Source: Triglochin maritima
Lineage: Eukaryota; Streptophyta; Magnoliopsida; Alismatales; Juncaginaceae
Direction: 5' to 3'
Assembly (NCBI GenBank): GCA_963682175.1
Contig: OY821771.1
Coordinates: 15,685,001-15,749,000 of the forward strand
DNA length: 64,000 nucleotides
Part shown: positions 33,407-46,495 of the stretch, piece by piece
How the letters are laid out: the number at the start of each line of letters is the position of its first letter
Position numbering within the stretch: position 1 is the first letter of the stretch
The notes under the pieces: generated by a model
What the model was told of the DNA's origin: nothing
Database searches by the model: none
The model's input: only the letters and a program-made list of their open reading frames with translations
Position numbers and translations under genes: made by a program

Positions 33407-33666
33407 TAGGGCTGAACGTCGGTACGGGACCGGATCGAACCCAAACTTAGAAAATCCAAGGACTGAATTACTCAGGTTCAGTGCGGTCTTAGACCGGATT
33501 GATTCAAACCGGAAGTTATTTATTAAATTTTAATTACTAAAAATACATTATTTAGTATGTTTTTTTGTTTAAATAATGAAAAGTTATGGTTAATTATTGT
33601 CCCAAACGATGTTATTACCTATAATAACTTGATCGATCGGACCAAACTGGTTTCAACTCAGCCTTA
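33407..33666. mobile_element. hAT-type MITE, right target copy split by an LTR insertion
   Basis: The ends TAGGGCTGAACG and, on the complement, TAAGGCTGAGTTG form short inverted repeats. The left 8-bp duplication ACTCTAAC is at 33399-33406. The right copy reads AC at 33667-33668 and TCTAAC at 37541-37546, on the far side of the LTR-LTR insertion, so removing that insertion restores it exactly. hAT elements make 8-bp duplications. Confidence 0.82.
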
Positions 33667-33668
33667 AC

Positions 33669-35675
33669 TGTAACATCCCGAAACAGCGGAAATTTTAAAG
33701 ACGAGACTGTTACTTCTAATAAAACATCGAAGCGGTGCACCATATTACATCAAAGTGTCAAAAAGCTACATGATTACATCAGATATAACCAAAGGAAGTA
33801 CAAGTAATCATGTTAACCTCAGTGGTCCGAACGAGAGGATCCGATCCCAAAATGCGCGCGCCCGCCGTCACCACCCAACTGGACCTACTGCGGTCCTGAA
33901 ATAAAACATGCAACAAGAATGCATGAGTTTCCATTAGGAAACCCCGTATGCCAAGCTCACCTATATGAATGCAGTAGTACAAGTAAACCTATCGTACTAG
34001 TAGCATGTCATGTCATTAACAATAAGGAAAATATTTCCCCCGAAGGATAAAACGAGACATCAGTCCGACAAACATCATCGGGTCTCCCTCGGAGACCTAC
34101 CGTATACACATATGGTCTAACGGAACAAGACGTGGCGCTCCCCACACACGGCTATACTAAACATGGGGTTCGGCGAGTAGCATCCGCCAGGTCCGCGCCA
34201 TAAGAAACATATCTGTAACTTCGTGGTCAAACCACCCCAACGGATCCGTCGCTCGGTTGGTCCATCAATCATCATCTCATTAGGTGCCCAGCTGAGGAAA
34301 ACATAGCCGGAACAACATCGGCCCATCAAACATCATAGCCGGAACAACATCGCCCCATCATCGCCGAAACAACATCGGCGGCATCACCGACACAACATCG
34401 GTGGTGAAACATACATCCGGCACTGCATCAAACGGGTCCGGACCGATGTCTACCGGGTCATCAGGCTCCATGAGCCGCACATCATACTTTGGGATCCACG
34501 ATCCCTTAGGTATGCTACTCTACAATGAGTCCATCAATCCATCACATTAAGTCACGATCCATACAAGGAGGTGACACGTCCCAAATACCCACACTCTTCC
34601 ACACGGCGGTCCCTAGGCAGGCACGCAAAACACGCCCGCCGTCACCTCCCGACTCACGCACTAGGTGAGGACACAAGTTTTCGTGGACAGAGGTGGCATC
34701 AAACAAGGACCGAGAATTCTGTTCTGCGCACAAACGTTCGACCGAAAGAGGCAATCTGGTCGACCGTTCCAATGGGGTTCGGTCGACCGAAAGTCTGCAA
34801 CGGTCGAATTCTATGCGCAAAACCTAAGTCCCAACGGTCGAACAAGAGTCTAAAACTGGGCAACCGATACGTGGTCAAAATCCGGAGTCTGGTCAAAATC
34901 AATCAATACTAACTATCGACTGACTCAGGGGTCCCGGTCGACCGAATACTACCAGGGCATCCTAGTTGTCTGAGTCATATATCAGTCGAACAACATACCA
35001 AAAATGGTCGAACAACATGCATAATCATTAAGTACACTAAAGTTCCGTTTGACCGAAAATATAGAACCGGTCGACCGAAATCCAACAGGCAACCCCCGAC
35101 CCACCAGTACATGCACTACCGGTCGACCACCACAAGGCATCGTCTGACCGGTGTTGGTTAAAGTCGGGCAAAATGCGTTACATTGGTCGACCACCCGAAG
35201 GAACCGGCCGACCGTTGGTCGTCTGGAACCTTGCACTATCCAAGGATTTACGCCTTCCTCGTCGCCGGTGAAGTCTCCGACCGACCACCACTTCACCACA
35301 CGCACGACCGCCTCCTCTCGCAACGACCTCTGCACACCTCACGCCGACGTAGCCTCCTCCGCACGCCTCACGCCGATGTAGCCTCATCCACCGGAGCTCG
35401 AGCAACTGAAGGAGAGGATTGATGAGTGCTTGTGTGCAAGAAGAAACGAGGGAGAAGATGAAGGTGGAGGAGGAGGAGATCTTGGTTTTAAACAAAACCC
35501 TCACCTACGAGACCACCCAGCCATTCCCTCCTCTCCTCACGCACAACCCCACCATACCTTGTCCCATCAGCCCATGCCTCCACTGTTCACGTACACCCTC
35601 TCCATGCTTCCATCCCATCATCTTCTCTCTCCACCTAACACCCAATAGCACCCTTAATGGGTTGAGGATACAACA
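33669..35675 (-). repeat. Gypsy-type LTR, complete copy in a tandem LTR pair
   Basis: The + strand starts TGTAACATCCCGAAACAGCG, the complement of an LTR end like that of Gypsy 2 (CTGTTTCGGGACGTTACA), and ends in ...GGATACAACA. It holds CGGTCGACC motifs (34735-35215). Open frames here come from LTR sequence. No internal domain follows. Confidence 0.8.
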
Positions 35676-37535
35676 TGCAACAACAATGCCTGAGTTTCCA
35701 TTAGGAAACCCCGTATGCCAAGCTCATCTATATGAATGCAGTAGTACAAATGAATATATTATACTAGTAGCATGTCATGTCATTAATAGTAAGGAAAACG
35801 GTTCCCCCGAAGGGTAAAACAGGACATTAGTCCGACAAACATCATCGGGTCTCTCTCGGAGATCTATCGTAGGCACATACGGTCTAACGGAACAAGACGT
35901 GACGCTCCCCACACGCGGCTATACTAAACATGGGGTTCGGCAAGGAGCATTTGCCAGGTCCGCGCCATAAGAAATAGATTTGTAACTTCGTGGTCAAACC
36001 ACCCCAACAGAGTCGTCGCTCGGTTGGTCCATCAATTATCATCTCAGTAGGTGCCCAACTGAGGAAAACATAGCCGGAACAACATCGGCCCGTCAAACAT
36101 CATAGCCGGAACACCATCGGTCCATCTAATATCATAGCCGGAACAACATCGGCCCATCATCGCCAGAGCAACATTGACGGCATCACCGACACAACATCGG
36201 TGGTCAAACATACATCCGGCACAACATCAGACGGGTCCCTGACCGAAGTCCGCTGGGTCATCAGGTTCCACGAGCCGCACATCATACATTGGGATCCGCG
36301 ATACCTCAGGTCTACTATTCTACAATGAGTCCATCAATCCATCGCATTAAGTCACGATCCATACACGAAGGTGATAGGTCGCAAATACCCACACTCTTTC
36401 ACACGGCGGTCCCTGGGCAGGCACACGTAACACGCCCACCGTCACCTCCCCGCTCACGCACTAGCTGAGGACACGAGTTTCCGTGAACCAAGTTGGCATC
36501 AAACAAGGACCGGGATTTCATTTCTGCGCACAAACGGTCGACCGAAAGAGGCAATCCGGTCGACCATTCCAATGGGGTTCGGTTGACCGAAAGTCTGCAA
36601 TGGTCGAACTCTATGCGCAAAACCTAAGTCCCAATGGTCGAACAAGAGTCTAAAACCGGTTGACCGATACGTGGTGATAATCTAGAGTCTTGTCAAAATC
36701 AATCAATACTAACGATCGACCGACTCAGGGGTCCCGGTTGACCGAATACTACTAGGGGCATCCTAATAGTCTAAGTCATATATCGGTCGAACAACATGCA
36801 TAATCATGAAGTACTGGTCAACCAAAATCCAACAGGCAACCCTTGACCCAACAGCACATGCACTACCGGTCGACCGCCACAAGTCATCGTCCGACCGGTG
36901 TTGGTTAAAGTCGGGCAAAATGTGTTACTTTGGTCGACCGCCCGAAGGAACCGGCCGACCGTTGGTCATTTGCAACCTTGCACCATCCAAGGATTTACGC
37001 CTTCCTCGTCGCCGGTGCGGTCTCCGACCTCCTGACCGACCACCACTTCACCCATACGTGGGTAGCAAACAAATCACACTATTAAGCCGACATACCTTTC
37101 CAAGACGACGAAACTCACCGTAGCCTCGCTCGCGCAACGTCACCTCCGGTCAGCAACCACTCGCACGACCACCTCCTCGCGCAACGACCTCTGCATGCCT
37201 CACGCCGACGTAGCCTCCTCCGCACGCCTCACGCCGTCGTAGCCTCCTCCGCCGGAGCTCGAGCAACTGAAGGAGAGGATTGATGAGTGCTTGTGTGCAA
37301 GAAGAAACGAGGGAGAAGAAGAAGGTGGGGGAGGAGAAGATATTGGTTTTAAACAAAACCCTCACCTACGAGAACACCCAGCCATTCCCTCCCTCCTCAT
37401 GCACAACCCCACCATACCTTGTCCTATCAGCCCATGCCTTCACTGTTCACGTACACCCCCTCCATGCTGCCATCCCATAACCTTCTCTCTCCACCTAACA
37501 CCCATTAACACCCTAAATGGGTTAAGGATATTACA
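35673..37535 (-). repeat. Second, truncated copy of the same LTR in direct tandem
   Basis: It aligns to 33908-35675 of the neighbouring copy with many point differences, lacks the last 235 or so bases of the LTR, and ends GGATATTACA at 37535. It joins the first copy directly. The outer flanks TTAAC (33664-33668) and CTAAC (37536-37540) look like one 5-bp target duplication with one change. Confidence 0.8.
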
Positions 37536-37554
37536 CTAACTCTAACCCTCTCTC

Positions 37555-38125
37555 TAATATTCTTATTGATACCACTACGGCCACCGAGGCACGCATGGCA
37601 GCCTTAATGCGCTGTATGGATTCGATTGAGCTCCAAAACTAACAAGGTGCACCTCGTGTGTCTACATCTGGTCCAGTTCCCTATCATTCATGTGGTAGGA
37701 TAGGTCATGTAGGAAGCGAGTGTGCGTCTACTCCTCCTGAGATGGAACGTGTCAACGCCATCTATGGTAGAGCTAGGAATGACCCATACTCATCATCTTA
37801 TAATCCTGGATGGAGGAACCACCCAAATTTTTCATGGAACCAAAATAATGCCCCGGCTGGTCCTTCAAACTCCTCTCGACCACCTAACCAACCACACCAA
37901 CCTCCCATGTATGCACAATCCTATCAGCCACCCCAAGCGCAAATCACCAATCAATCGGGTTTTCCAAATTCCAATAATATAGAAACCCGATTCAATTCGC
38001 TTGAGACCTTGACTTGTGGACTTGAAAACTCAAAGAATTTTTTTATGTCCACCACAAGTCAAGTTCTCACTTTAAATCAGCAGACCATCAAATCTATAGA
38101 GCTTCAGATGGGCCAATTGGCTTAG
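37555..38125 (+). pseudogene. Athila gag C-terminal part with zinc knuckle
   Basis: It contains HSCGRIGHVGSEC, a CCHC-type knuckle, and YNPGWRNHPNFSWNQN, a hallmark of Athila-clade gag, followed by a Pro/Gln/Asn-rich stretch and MGQLA. A stop (TAA at 37639) breaks the frame just before the knuckle. The capsid part further upstream is missing. Confidence 0.85.
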
Positions 38126-39092
38126 TCTGTACATGAAAGAGAGAGAGGGTCTCTGCCTAGCCAGCCCGAGGCTAACCCCCGCATGTACCCACAACAACAC
38201 ATGCAAAATGAGAATGTGGTACCTCGGGGGCGGCAAATGAACCATGTGGAGGAACTTGTTCGCCATGTCAATGCCATTGGAACCTTAAGGAATGGACAGC
38301 AGGTTGACAATCACATTTCCTTGCCACCACCACCATCTATGCAGCCCCTCAGTGGGAATGGTGGTGAAGAAGAGGATGAGGGTGAGGGTAACACCAACAC
38401 CTCCTTCTCAGGCATTGTAGAAAACCTACCTGCCAAAAGCTTCCTATCCTAGTAGGTTAACCAAAAAGCAGAGTGACACAATGGATAATATATTAGAGGT
38501 GCTTAAGCAAGTGAAGGTTAACATCCTCTTGTTGGATGTCATCCAACAAATACCTCAATATGCCAAAGTGTTAAAAGATCTCTGCACAACCAAGAGGAAG
38601 ACCAATGTTCCTAAGAAAACATTCTTGGCTGCAAATGTAAGCTCACTTTTGTCCAATCCCACCTACACATAATACAAGGACCCTAAGTGTCCTACTATTC
38701 ACTGTACGATAGGGGACACTAGCATGACTAATGTATTGCTTTATTTAGGATCGGCGGTCAACCTCCTCCCATTTTCTGTTTATCAACAGGTGAACTTGGG
38801 AGAATTGAAACAAACTAAGATCACCCTCCAATTGGTGGATAGATTCATTCGTATTCCAAAGGGGATTATCGAGGACGTGTTTATCAAAGTTGGAGATTTT
38901 ATATTTCCAGTAGATTTTGTTGTCCTCGATCCCAATCATGTTGACAACACCCACTCTCAAATACCTTTGATTTTGGGTAGACCATTTCTGGCAACCTCCA
39001 ACACCTTAATTAATTATAGAAATAGTCTCACGAAGCTCTCATTCGGTAACATGAGTGCCGAGTTTCATGTGTTCAACTCTGGTAAGCAATAA
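38126..39092 (+). pseudogene. Athila gag-pol junction and protease-like domain
   Basis: The frame shows LKQVKVNILLLDVIQQIPQY, LKDLCTTKRK and TNVLLYLGSAVNLLPFSVYQ, ending LILGRPFLATSNTLINY. These are the conserved linker and pepsin-like protease of Athila elements. The catalytic Asp of the family motif DLGASVN reads Tyr here (YLGSAVN). Several stops occur (for example 38450 and 38671). Confidence 0.83.
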
Positions 39093-39810
39093 GAACCCTT
39101 GGACCAACCTTTAATCTCAACCTCATCCGCCAATTAGAAAAAGCACCGGAAAATCAACAAACACCCCTAACACCAATGCAGCCCGTTGAGAATGTTTGTG
39201 GGCCCAGAAAAAACTCATTGCTTGTCTTTGCAATGCAACAGAGTGAGCTGACATCAAACATGAATATAAAAAGGGAGTGTTTGTTGGATGATTTAGTTGA
39301 GACTGTTAGTGAGGGGGACACACCTCATCATATGGACATACCAGAAGGTGTCTCTACCCCATGTCCCATGGCCGTTGAGCCTTTTGACCTTGCTCTTTAC
39401 TCCAACAAGGACCCACCTGGGAGTGAGTTTATGCTTGATAATACAAATGAGCTTGGGTGGTCCTTGTTGGATGACTTGGGGAGAAGCCCCATTCTTAGTG
39501 AAAGTGGTGTGCCACATCCTTCGACTAAGCCTGAGGAACTCATTCTGGTGCACCCGCTACTGGTTGGAGGGTTTTGTTCGATGGGCTACTAAACCCTAGT
39601 GAGGCAACACAACTTCACTCATTCATGTTGCCTACACCCAACCAATATCATGAGGGGTTCGAGCCTTTCAGCTATGACCTTTCACCCTGCATGATACCTC
39701 AAAGTACCAATGAAGTGGGCACATTTTTGCAAATATCTGATCTGTAGGACTAAATGTTCTCATTTGATGTTCCTTGACAAAATGATTATGATAATATTTT
39801 TGTTGATGTA
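39093..39810 (+). pseudogene. Degenerate Athila pol sequence
   Basis: An open frame at 39176-39592 has no recognised motif. By position this should be the region leading to reverse transcriptase. I cannot assign domains with confidence. Confidence 0.4.
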
Positions 39811-41191
39811 TGATTGACATCATTTCATGCTCATATTTGTATCTTATATCCATTATCTTTCACCTAAACAATGCTATGTTACGAGTTTTATGTTTAGTTT
39901 TCAGGAATAATTAGGTTTGAAGAGATAAAGCATAAAAGGACCCAAAAGCTGGGAAAAAGGACTGGATTGTGAGATCTGGGGACCAAGATGCAAGGGAGAA
40001 GGACCTGAACGCAAGACAGAGGGACCTAAGAGCAAAACATAATACTTCACACCATCATGGGGAGTATTTTAGCAATTGGATTCGGGTCGGAGCTCCAACA
40101 AACCAACCAGATGCATCCAAGACCAACAAACACTTCAAGCAAAGCCCACAAAGAAAACCAAACGGATCTAAACCATATAGACCGCCAATTGACGGTCCAT
40201 ATGGCCCAGAATCCGTTTAGTTTTCTGTAGCACGTGTATTAGTGTATTCTTAGTGTAGTTTTGGTATTGGTTTAGTCCCACATCGGGGGATTGTCCCGGT
40301 TTGCCTTTTTCCATGGCTATAAATAGAACTCTTCACCTTCCATTGTAATCACTCCATATTTTAAGTGGCTATTCTTCCTACTAGAAGTGAGGCCTTGAAG
40401 CACACACTAAAGTAGGAGGATGCTACTTTTAATGTGAGTCATTTTATCAATAAAGTTTTGTGTTTCTTTCATTGTTTGTTTTATGCTTCTTTATTGTTTG
40501 TGCATGTTTTAGTTTAATCGTCTTTTAATTCTAGCTTAGTTTTAATATGCTTTCTTTCCATAGTTTAATAATTAGTGTAATGTTTAGTGAGTAGTTCCAT
40601 CCCCTTTGGGGGGTGGAGTAGATGTACATACATGCATTAGAGAATGGGATGAATGCTTTAATTTCAATGTGTTGATTAAACATGAATGTATGCTTGCTTG
40701 TTTAGGATAGAATTTATAACTTGATGAGTTTTGCCAAAATGATTAGACACCTCTCATGCTTGTTTAGGTTCTGAAATAAACAACTTGCATATGTAAATGT
40801 TAATCAACCAAGTTGGTGAATAGATTGCCATAACATTTAGACACTTCCTATGCTTGATAAACACCACCTTCATGTGCTTAAAGAATGTATTCTACACCCA
40901 CCACTTTGCTTGTGTGCACTCACTCCACCCCTTAGGGGTTTTCCATTCCTGAAATTCCAGCATTCTTGTTTTGTTCTTAGCTTAGTTCTTATTTCATCAT
41001 TTGTTTGCTTCTTCCACATTTCATACTTCTTAGCGTAGTGTAGCGTAGGTTAGCATAATCAATCTTTCTCTTTCCTATTTTGCCACTTGATTTCTGATAA
41101 ACAAGAGGCTGCTCACCTCCCTGAGGACGACCTGTACTTGCCACCGCTTCATCGCGGCCGTGCACTTGCGGTTTAATTAAAACGTTCAACA
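39811..41191 (+). mobile_element. Athila-type solo LTR with perfect target duplication
   Basis: The LTR starts TGATTGACATCATTTCATGC and ends GTTCAACA. ATGTA at 39806-39810 and at 41192-41196 is a perfect 5-bp duplication, so it is a solo LTR nested in the older Athila body. CTATAAATAG (40317-40326) is its TATA box. It is very similar, inverted, to the solo LTR at 3913-5315. Confidence 0.92.
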
Positions 41192-41196
41192 ATGTA

Positions 41197-42767
41197 TATA
41201 TCTTGTCTAGAAAAAAAAAGAAAAAAAGCGAAAAAAATAAAACACAAAAGACTCCACAAGTGAGCATTGGTTGTTGTCGCCCCAACCCTTGAGTATTTGG
41301 GCCACATTTGTTTGACGTATTTGTCTCCCTTCTTAAGTATCTCACAGGTTTTTTGTAATTCAGGGTTATGTCCATCAACATGACCATAACACTTTCCTTG
41401 TGCTTCACGTTGGTGAGATCTTTTCTTTCTCATGCATATATCCATGTAGTTTCATACTAACATTCATTGAGGACAATGCATGAAGTAGGTGTGGGGTGTT
41501 TTACGTGTGTACATAGTTGAGTTTTTTCCTTTGATTTTATTTTCTTTTGTGTGCATTGTTAGGGTCATGTTAGTGTGCTGCATTTAATATCGATATATCT
41601 GTTTGCCATGATCCTTGGGTGACTTGTCTTTTTTTGCTTGCCTAGTGCTTTAAAATTTTCACATTTCTTTCAAAACTTCAGGTGTTTGCGAAAAAAAATG
41701 TTTTGTTTGTTTCACGTGTGTTTAGCATGTGCAAAACCGTTGAAAGGCAAAGTAAAAAGAAAGCTCCCAAAATTTTCTTGAACTTGATGCATTAGGATAT
41801 CTTGTATATCGGCTTTAGGTCCTATCGAGTCGTTAGGATGCACCACAGTTTTCCCTCAGCGGGGAGTAATCATATGGTTTCAGTACTCAAACAATTAAAG
41901 AAGTTCACCCTAAACCTAGTGAGTCAATAATTTGTGTCTGTTAATATAAGGAAGTTTGTTGTAGTCAAGGACACTTTAAATCTTGATGTGAGACATTAAG
42001 TGTAGGGGTTTTGGTTCATGTGTAGATAAGAAATAAGTGAGTAGGGGCTTTCTCTTCTCGTACGACTCTTATCACTTGGGAAATTAGGTCTGAGTGGACT
42101 TTGTGCCTTGTGCTTTCGAGTCATATTACTTGGGATGCACCAACCGAACTCCCGTTACATGGGTGGTACGGATTGCCCTATGTGGAGATTTGGGGAAAGG
42201 TGTACGTGATATTGTAAGTCCTCATAGGCAATGATGCAGGAAACCTGACACTGGGAGAATGAAACTCTAACTAGTAAGAAAAAAAAGAAAAAAAGAGTAA
42301 GAAAAAAAGAAGAAAAAAGGTAATGCAAATAAGAACCTTAATGGACTTTACACTTTGTATCACTTGAGGATGTTGAAGTTGTCCATGTCTTTCACTTAAG
42401 TCCTTAATTAACTTTCACGAATTATTCATTAGGCTAGGTGTGTGGACTGATTACATATATAGAGTCGACCCGTAGCATTACCGCGTCCAATGATCGACAA
42501 AAATGAGCCATCGAGTCGTGTAGCCAGGTTGAATAATGCATCTTTGTTCGGATTTTGTGGGTGTATCCGCTGAAAACCCTCAGGAGATAACACTCCTCCT
42601 CCTTGGCGACAAGGAGGTTTAACAGCTTGTTGCACGTGCTAAGTGCAACCGTGATTCCTACGAAAATGAGTTAGGATTTCCATGTCTTTCGTATGCTTTT
42701 TCCTTTCTTTCATTTTTCTCTTTCTTTGTTTTACTCGGGACTAGCAAACGTTAGGTGTGGGGGTATT
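41197..42767 (+). other. Athila 3' internal region
   Basis: Non-coding sequence with A-rich runs between the solo LTR and the 3' LTR. It contains GAGGACAATGCATGAAG near 41471, reminiscent of Athila 3' regions, and ends in the polypurine tract. No coding frame is supported. Confidence 0.6.
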
Positions 42768-44368
42768 TGATTGACATCATTTCATGCATTCATTTGCATC
42801 TTATATCCATTATCTTGAACCTAAATAATACTACGTAACGAGTTTTATGTTTGAGTTTCAGAAATAAACATGATTGAGGAGAAGAAGCATAAAAAGACCT
42901 AAAAGTAAGAAAAAGTATTGAGTTGTGAGACTTGGGGACTAAGATGCAAGGGAGAAGGACCCGAATGTAACCCCAAAGAACCAATGAGCAAATGAAGAAA
43001 TTCCACACCATCATGAGGAGTATTTTGGCAATTAGATTCGGGCCGACACTCTATAACCGATCCGAGTGCACCCCATGTGGCGAATTGAAGAAATAAAGAA
43101 CATATCCGAAAATGGATCAGATCCGGGAAAACGTGACCGCCAATTGGCGGTCCAATACTGCCAATTAGCGGTCCATTTGTCTCCGAATCCGACCCTGTTT
43201 CTTCAGGACATGGGTTATGTGTTTATGTGTATCTTGGGAAGGTTTTATTAGTTCCACATCGGGGGATTATCCCCGATTACCTTTTTCTGTGGCTATAAAT
43301 AGAACTCATCCTCCTCTTTTTGTATTCACTCATTGCTTGGTGACATTCTCTCTACTTGGAGTAAGCCTTGGAGCAAAAACTCAAGGTGGAGAAGAATGCT
43401 ACTAGTAATGTGAGTCATTTAATAAAATAATTTTTCATTGTTTTGTTCTCATGTTGTTTCTTTTTTATGCATACTTAGCTTAGTCTCATTTCTTTGATCT
43501 TAGGCTAAATTAGTTAGAATGTCTCCTTTCCTTTTTAGTTTAATTTCTAGAATAATATGTAGTGAGTAGATCCATCCCCTTTGGTGGGTGGAGATGATGT
43601 TCATATATATTGTGATGTTTGGATGTTTGATGAATTTTTGATTGTGTAGACTTGCATGTTTTGCATGTTCGTTGGGGGTATTTTAATTATCTACATGTTG
43701 GGGAATTTTGATGGATTTGGTCATAAGATTTAGACACTTCCCATGCTTGTTTTTCTCATGTTTATTGACTGAAATTTCCTGTTGAATATGCTACATGTTA
43801 GTTATGTGTTTGTATTTGTGTTTGCTTGCTTGATTTATTGAATAAACATTGTTTTGATAGGTTTTTCCATAACATTTAGACACCTCCCATGCTCACCTTT
43901 GCTCTTCACATGAGTTTATGGTTTTTGATGAGTCTTGCCATATCTTTAGACACTTCTCATGTTGAGCCTAATCTTATGTTAATCAAGTAGTAATTGCCGA
44001 TTCGTTTTGTGAATGGATTGATAGGATTTGCCAAATCTTTAAACACTTCCTATGCATGAAGACACACACACAACACACACAAATACATGCTTACATGCAT
44101 CTTTCATCACTTATTTCACTTCATATGTGCACACACTCCACCCATTAGGGGTTTCTCTTTCTGATTTCCAATCTTTCGTGCTTTCTTTCGTATTTCTTCT
44201 TACTAATTTAATGTAGTCTAGATTTAGCATAATCTACAACTCTTCTACCCTTTCCGCCATCTGATTTTGGTCATACCAGAGGCTGCTCACCTCCCTGCGG
44301 ACGACTCGTACTTGCCACCGCTTCATCGCGGCCGTGCACTTGCGGTCTAAATTTAAAATGAACAAACA
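42768..44368 (+). repeat. 3' LTR of the truncated Athila element
   Basis: It starts TGATTGACATCATTTCATGC directly after a polypurine tract and ends near AACAAACA. It is longer than the solo LTR because it holds extra copies of an ATCTTTAGACACTTCYCATG segment (around 43727, 43873, 43948 and 44032). CTATAAATAG at 43293-43302 is the TATA box. Confidence 0.82.
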
Positions 44369-44374
44369 AGGAGA

Positions 44375-46409
44375 CAGGTTTAATGCATGCTTTTATAAAG
44401 CCGCCTGGTTGGTAGTAAAGGAGAACATATTTGTCGTGATTGTCTCATTCCCCACCGATGGTAACATGTTGAAGTAGCTGAATATAACTTCAATCACACT
44501 AATTTCCAAGCTCGCTGCTCCTAATGGTCATAAGGACTATTGATCGATCTCCATGTGCACACAATTCTATAGGTTCCTCACAAAGCTCCTCGTGAACCGC
44601 CTGAAGACGATCCTCCCACAACTGATTGGGGAGGCGAAAAGCACTTTCTTCAAAGGAAGGTGCATCACTGACAACATATTATTGCCCCATGATATCTGCC
44701 ACATGATGCACAAGGACTGGGGGAGCAACCGAATGTGTCTCAAACTGGATCTTAGTAAGACGTACTATTCAGTCTCTTCGAGTTTTCTTCTAGAAGTCCT
44801 TGAATGCTTTGGATTCTCTAGGAAATGGTGTAGATGGATGAAAGGCAGCCTCAAGGTGTCCTTTGTGGTGAACATGAATGACCAGTTCTTGGAGCACCTT
44901 CAAACAAAAAATGGGCTGCGCTTGGGAGACCTTATAGCCCCATACATGTTCGTTCTTTGTATGGAGGTTCTGAGTGCACTATTTTGACAAGCAGTTAGCC
45001 AGAGAGCACTATGTCTGGTAGTGTGTAGAGAGGTGGAAATGTCCCACCTCATGTTTGCAGATGACCTCCTAGTATTTGCGACAAAGGATATGGCAAATGC
45101 TCCGGCTACCAAGAGCATAACGGAGACTTTCTCAGCAGTATCAGAACTCCAGCTAAACACCGACAAGAGCTAGGGTTTTTGGTGGTCCAATACTGGGAAG
45201 GGTCACGATCTTGGATTGTTTGGGTGTGATGCAAGAAGAATTCCCCGTCACCTACCTTGGGTTACCATTGTTTACATCGCGAATGAGCAGAGGGTTTGCG
45301 GCCAGCTAATCGGCAAATTCAGGGGCCGACTAGCCTCCTTGCAAAGGGCTTTCCTTTCGATGGCTGGGAGGGTAGAACTTGTTCTAGCGTCGTTGCCTCC
45401 TTTAGTATCTATTGGAGCTTGGTTGTCCTTCCTACCATGCTCATTCTTGAAAGAGATTCGAAGACCCATGGGTGGGGAAGCCGATCATATGAAAATGTTT
45501 GGACCACGCCTACGTTATGGTATGTGGATACCCATTGACACCCCCGTGAGCCACCACGCCTATAACTGGCAACATAGACAGACTTGTTTGGGGACCACAG
45601 CAGAAGCCATTGTTCACAATGACGATGCCTGGCGACTGGTCAGACGAGAACAACCGGGCATTTGGTGGGCAAAGGTCGTTTGGCACAAGCTACACATCCC
45701 CAAGCACGCCATTACATTGTGGAAAACCCTTAGGGAGACACTGGCCACAAAGAGCTTCTTCGGAAGGTGTGGTGTGCGAGCGACCCACGATTTCTGTTGT
45801 GCAACCACGCTGATGAGAATAGTGACCACCTTCTTTGGAAATGCACCTATGTTGCACGAGTTTAGGAGGAGATTAGAAATAGGATCCAGATTGTAGGAAA
45901 TCCCAGGTCAGGGTTCATCGATGAGATTGCTCATCTTGTCCACAAGCTCCGAAGATGTAGCAAGGTCCATAAGAGTGTGGCGTACCTAGTTGTGGGAGCC
46001 ACTGTCTATGAAATTTGGATGGAACAAAATAAATTTACCTTTCAGGGGGTGGCTAGGGGGTGGCCCAAGGTGGTGGCGAGGGTAGCCGACGCCATGGGCA
46101 TAAAAGGGGACATCTTCGCTACGGACGCAACTGCGAGAGAGGATTTTTGAAGGTGTGGGCCTAGTTGGTCGCAAGGAGAGGAACCCCCCACTTGGTTGAT
46201 GCACTAACAGACTGGGTACTGGTAAATGCCTCGTTGTGGGCCGTAACAGTTTAATCAGACGGGGTTTTGGGATTAACCGCTATAGCTAGTACTTGGTTGC
46301 ATTAGCTTGGCTCTTGGCGTATCTATGAATTGTGTATGTGAGCTTAGGTTGTAAATTTTCCAAAAAGAAGAAATTTTGGAGGTTCGACCTCTCATTTACT
46401 TAAAAAAAA
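44375..46409 (+). mobile_element. L1-type LINE fragment (RT and zf-RVT)
   Basis: A 5'-truncated plant L1-type LINE. RT motifs include LVNRLKTILPQLIGEAKSTF, GRCITDNILL, NGLRLGDLIAPYMFVLCMEV (normally GLRQGDPLSPYLF) and FADDLLVFA near 45055-45084. Further on, SLQRAFLSMAGRVELVLASL and the zf-RVT region (WWAKVVWHKLHIPKHAITLW) are visible, then YEIWMEQNKFTFQG near the C-terminus. Frame changes and stops near 44985, 45172 and 45895 make it inactive. The 3' end is near the A-rich run at 46400-46409. No target duplication was found. Confidence 0.85.
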
Positions 46410-46495
46410 GAAGCTTACTTTCACCAAGTGTAACCATTTCACCATGTGCAATTTGCTCATGGTCCTACGTTTTTTCTGACCTCTGTGATCTCTAA

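Larger units (their letters stand above)
37541..44368 (+). mobile_element. Athila-type Gypsy element, 5'-truncated
   Basis: It runs from a partial gag (37541) through a protease-like domain (to 39092), degenerate downstream sequence, the 3' untranslated region and polypurine tract (GTTAGGTGTGGGGG, 42750-42763) to the 3' LTR (42768-44368). A solo LTR of the same group interrupts it at 39811-41191. RT, RNase H and integrase were not recognised. Confidence 0.8.

Noticed and set aside
35419..35817. Open frames at 35419-35817 and 37280-37539
   Set aside because: They are the same stretch of two LTR copies, antisense to the LTR, with no domain; the first crosses the LTR-LTR junction.
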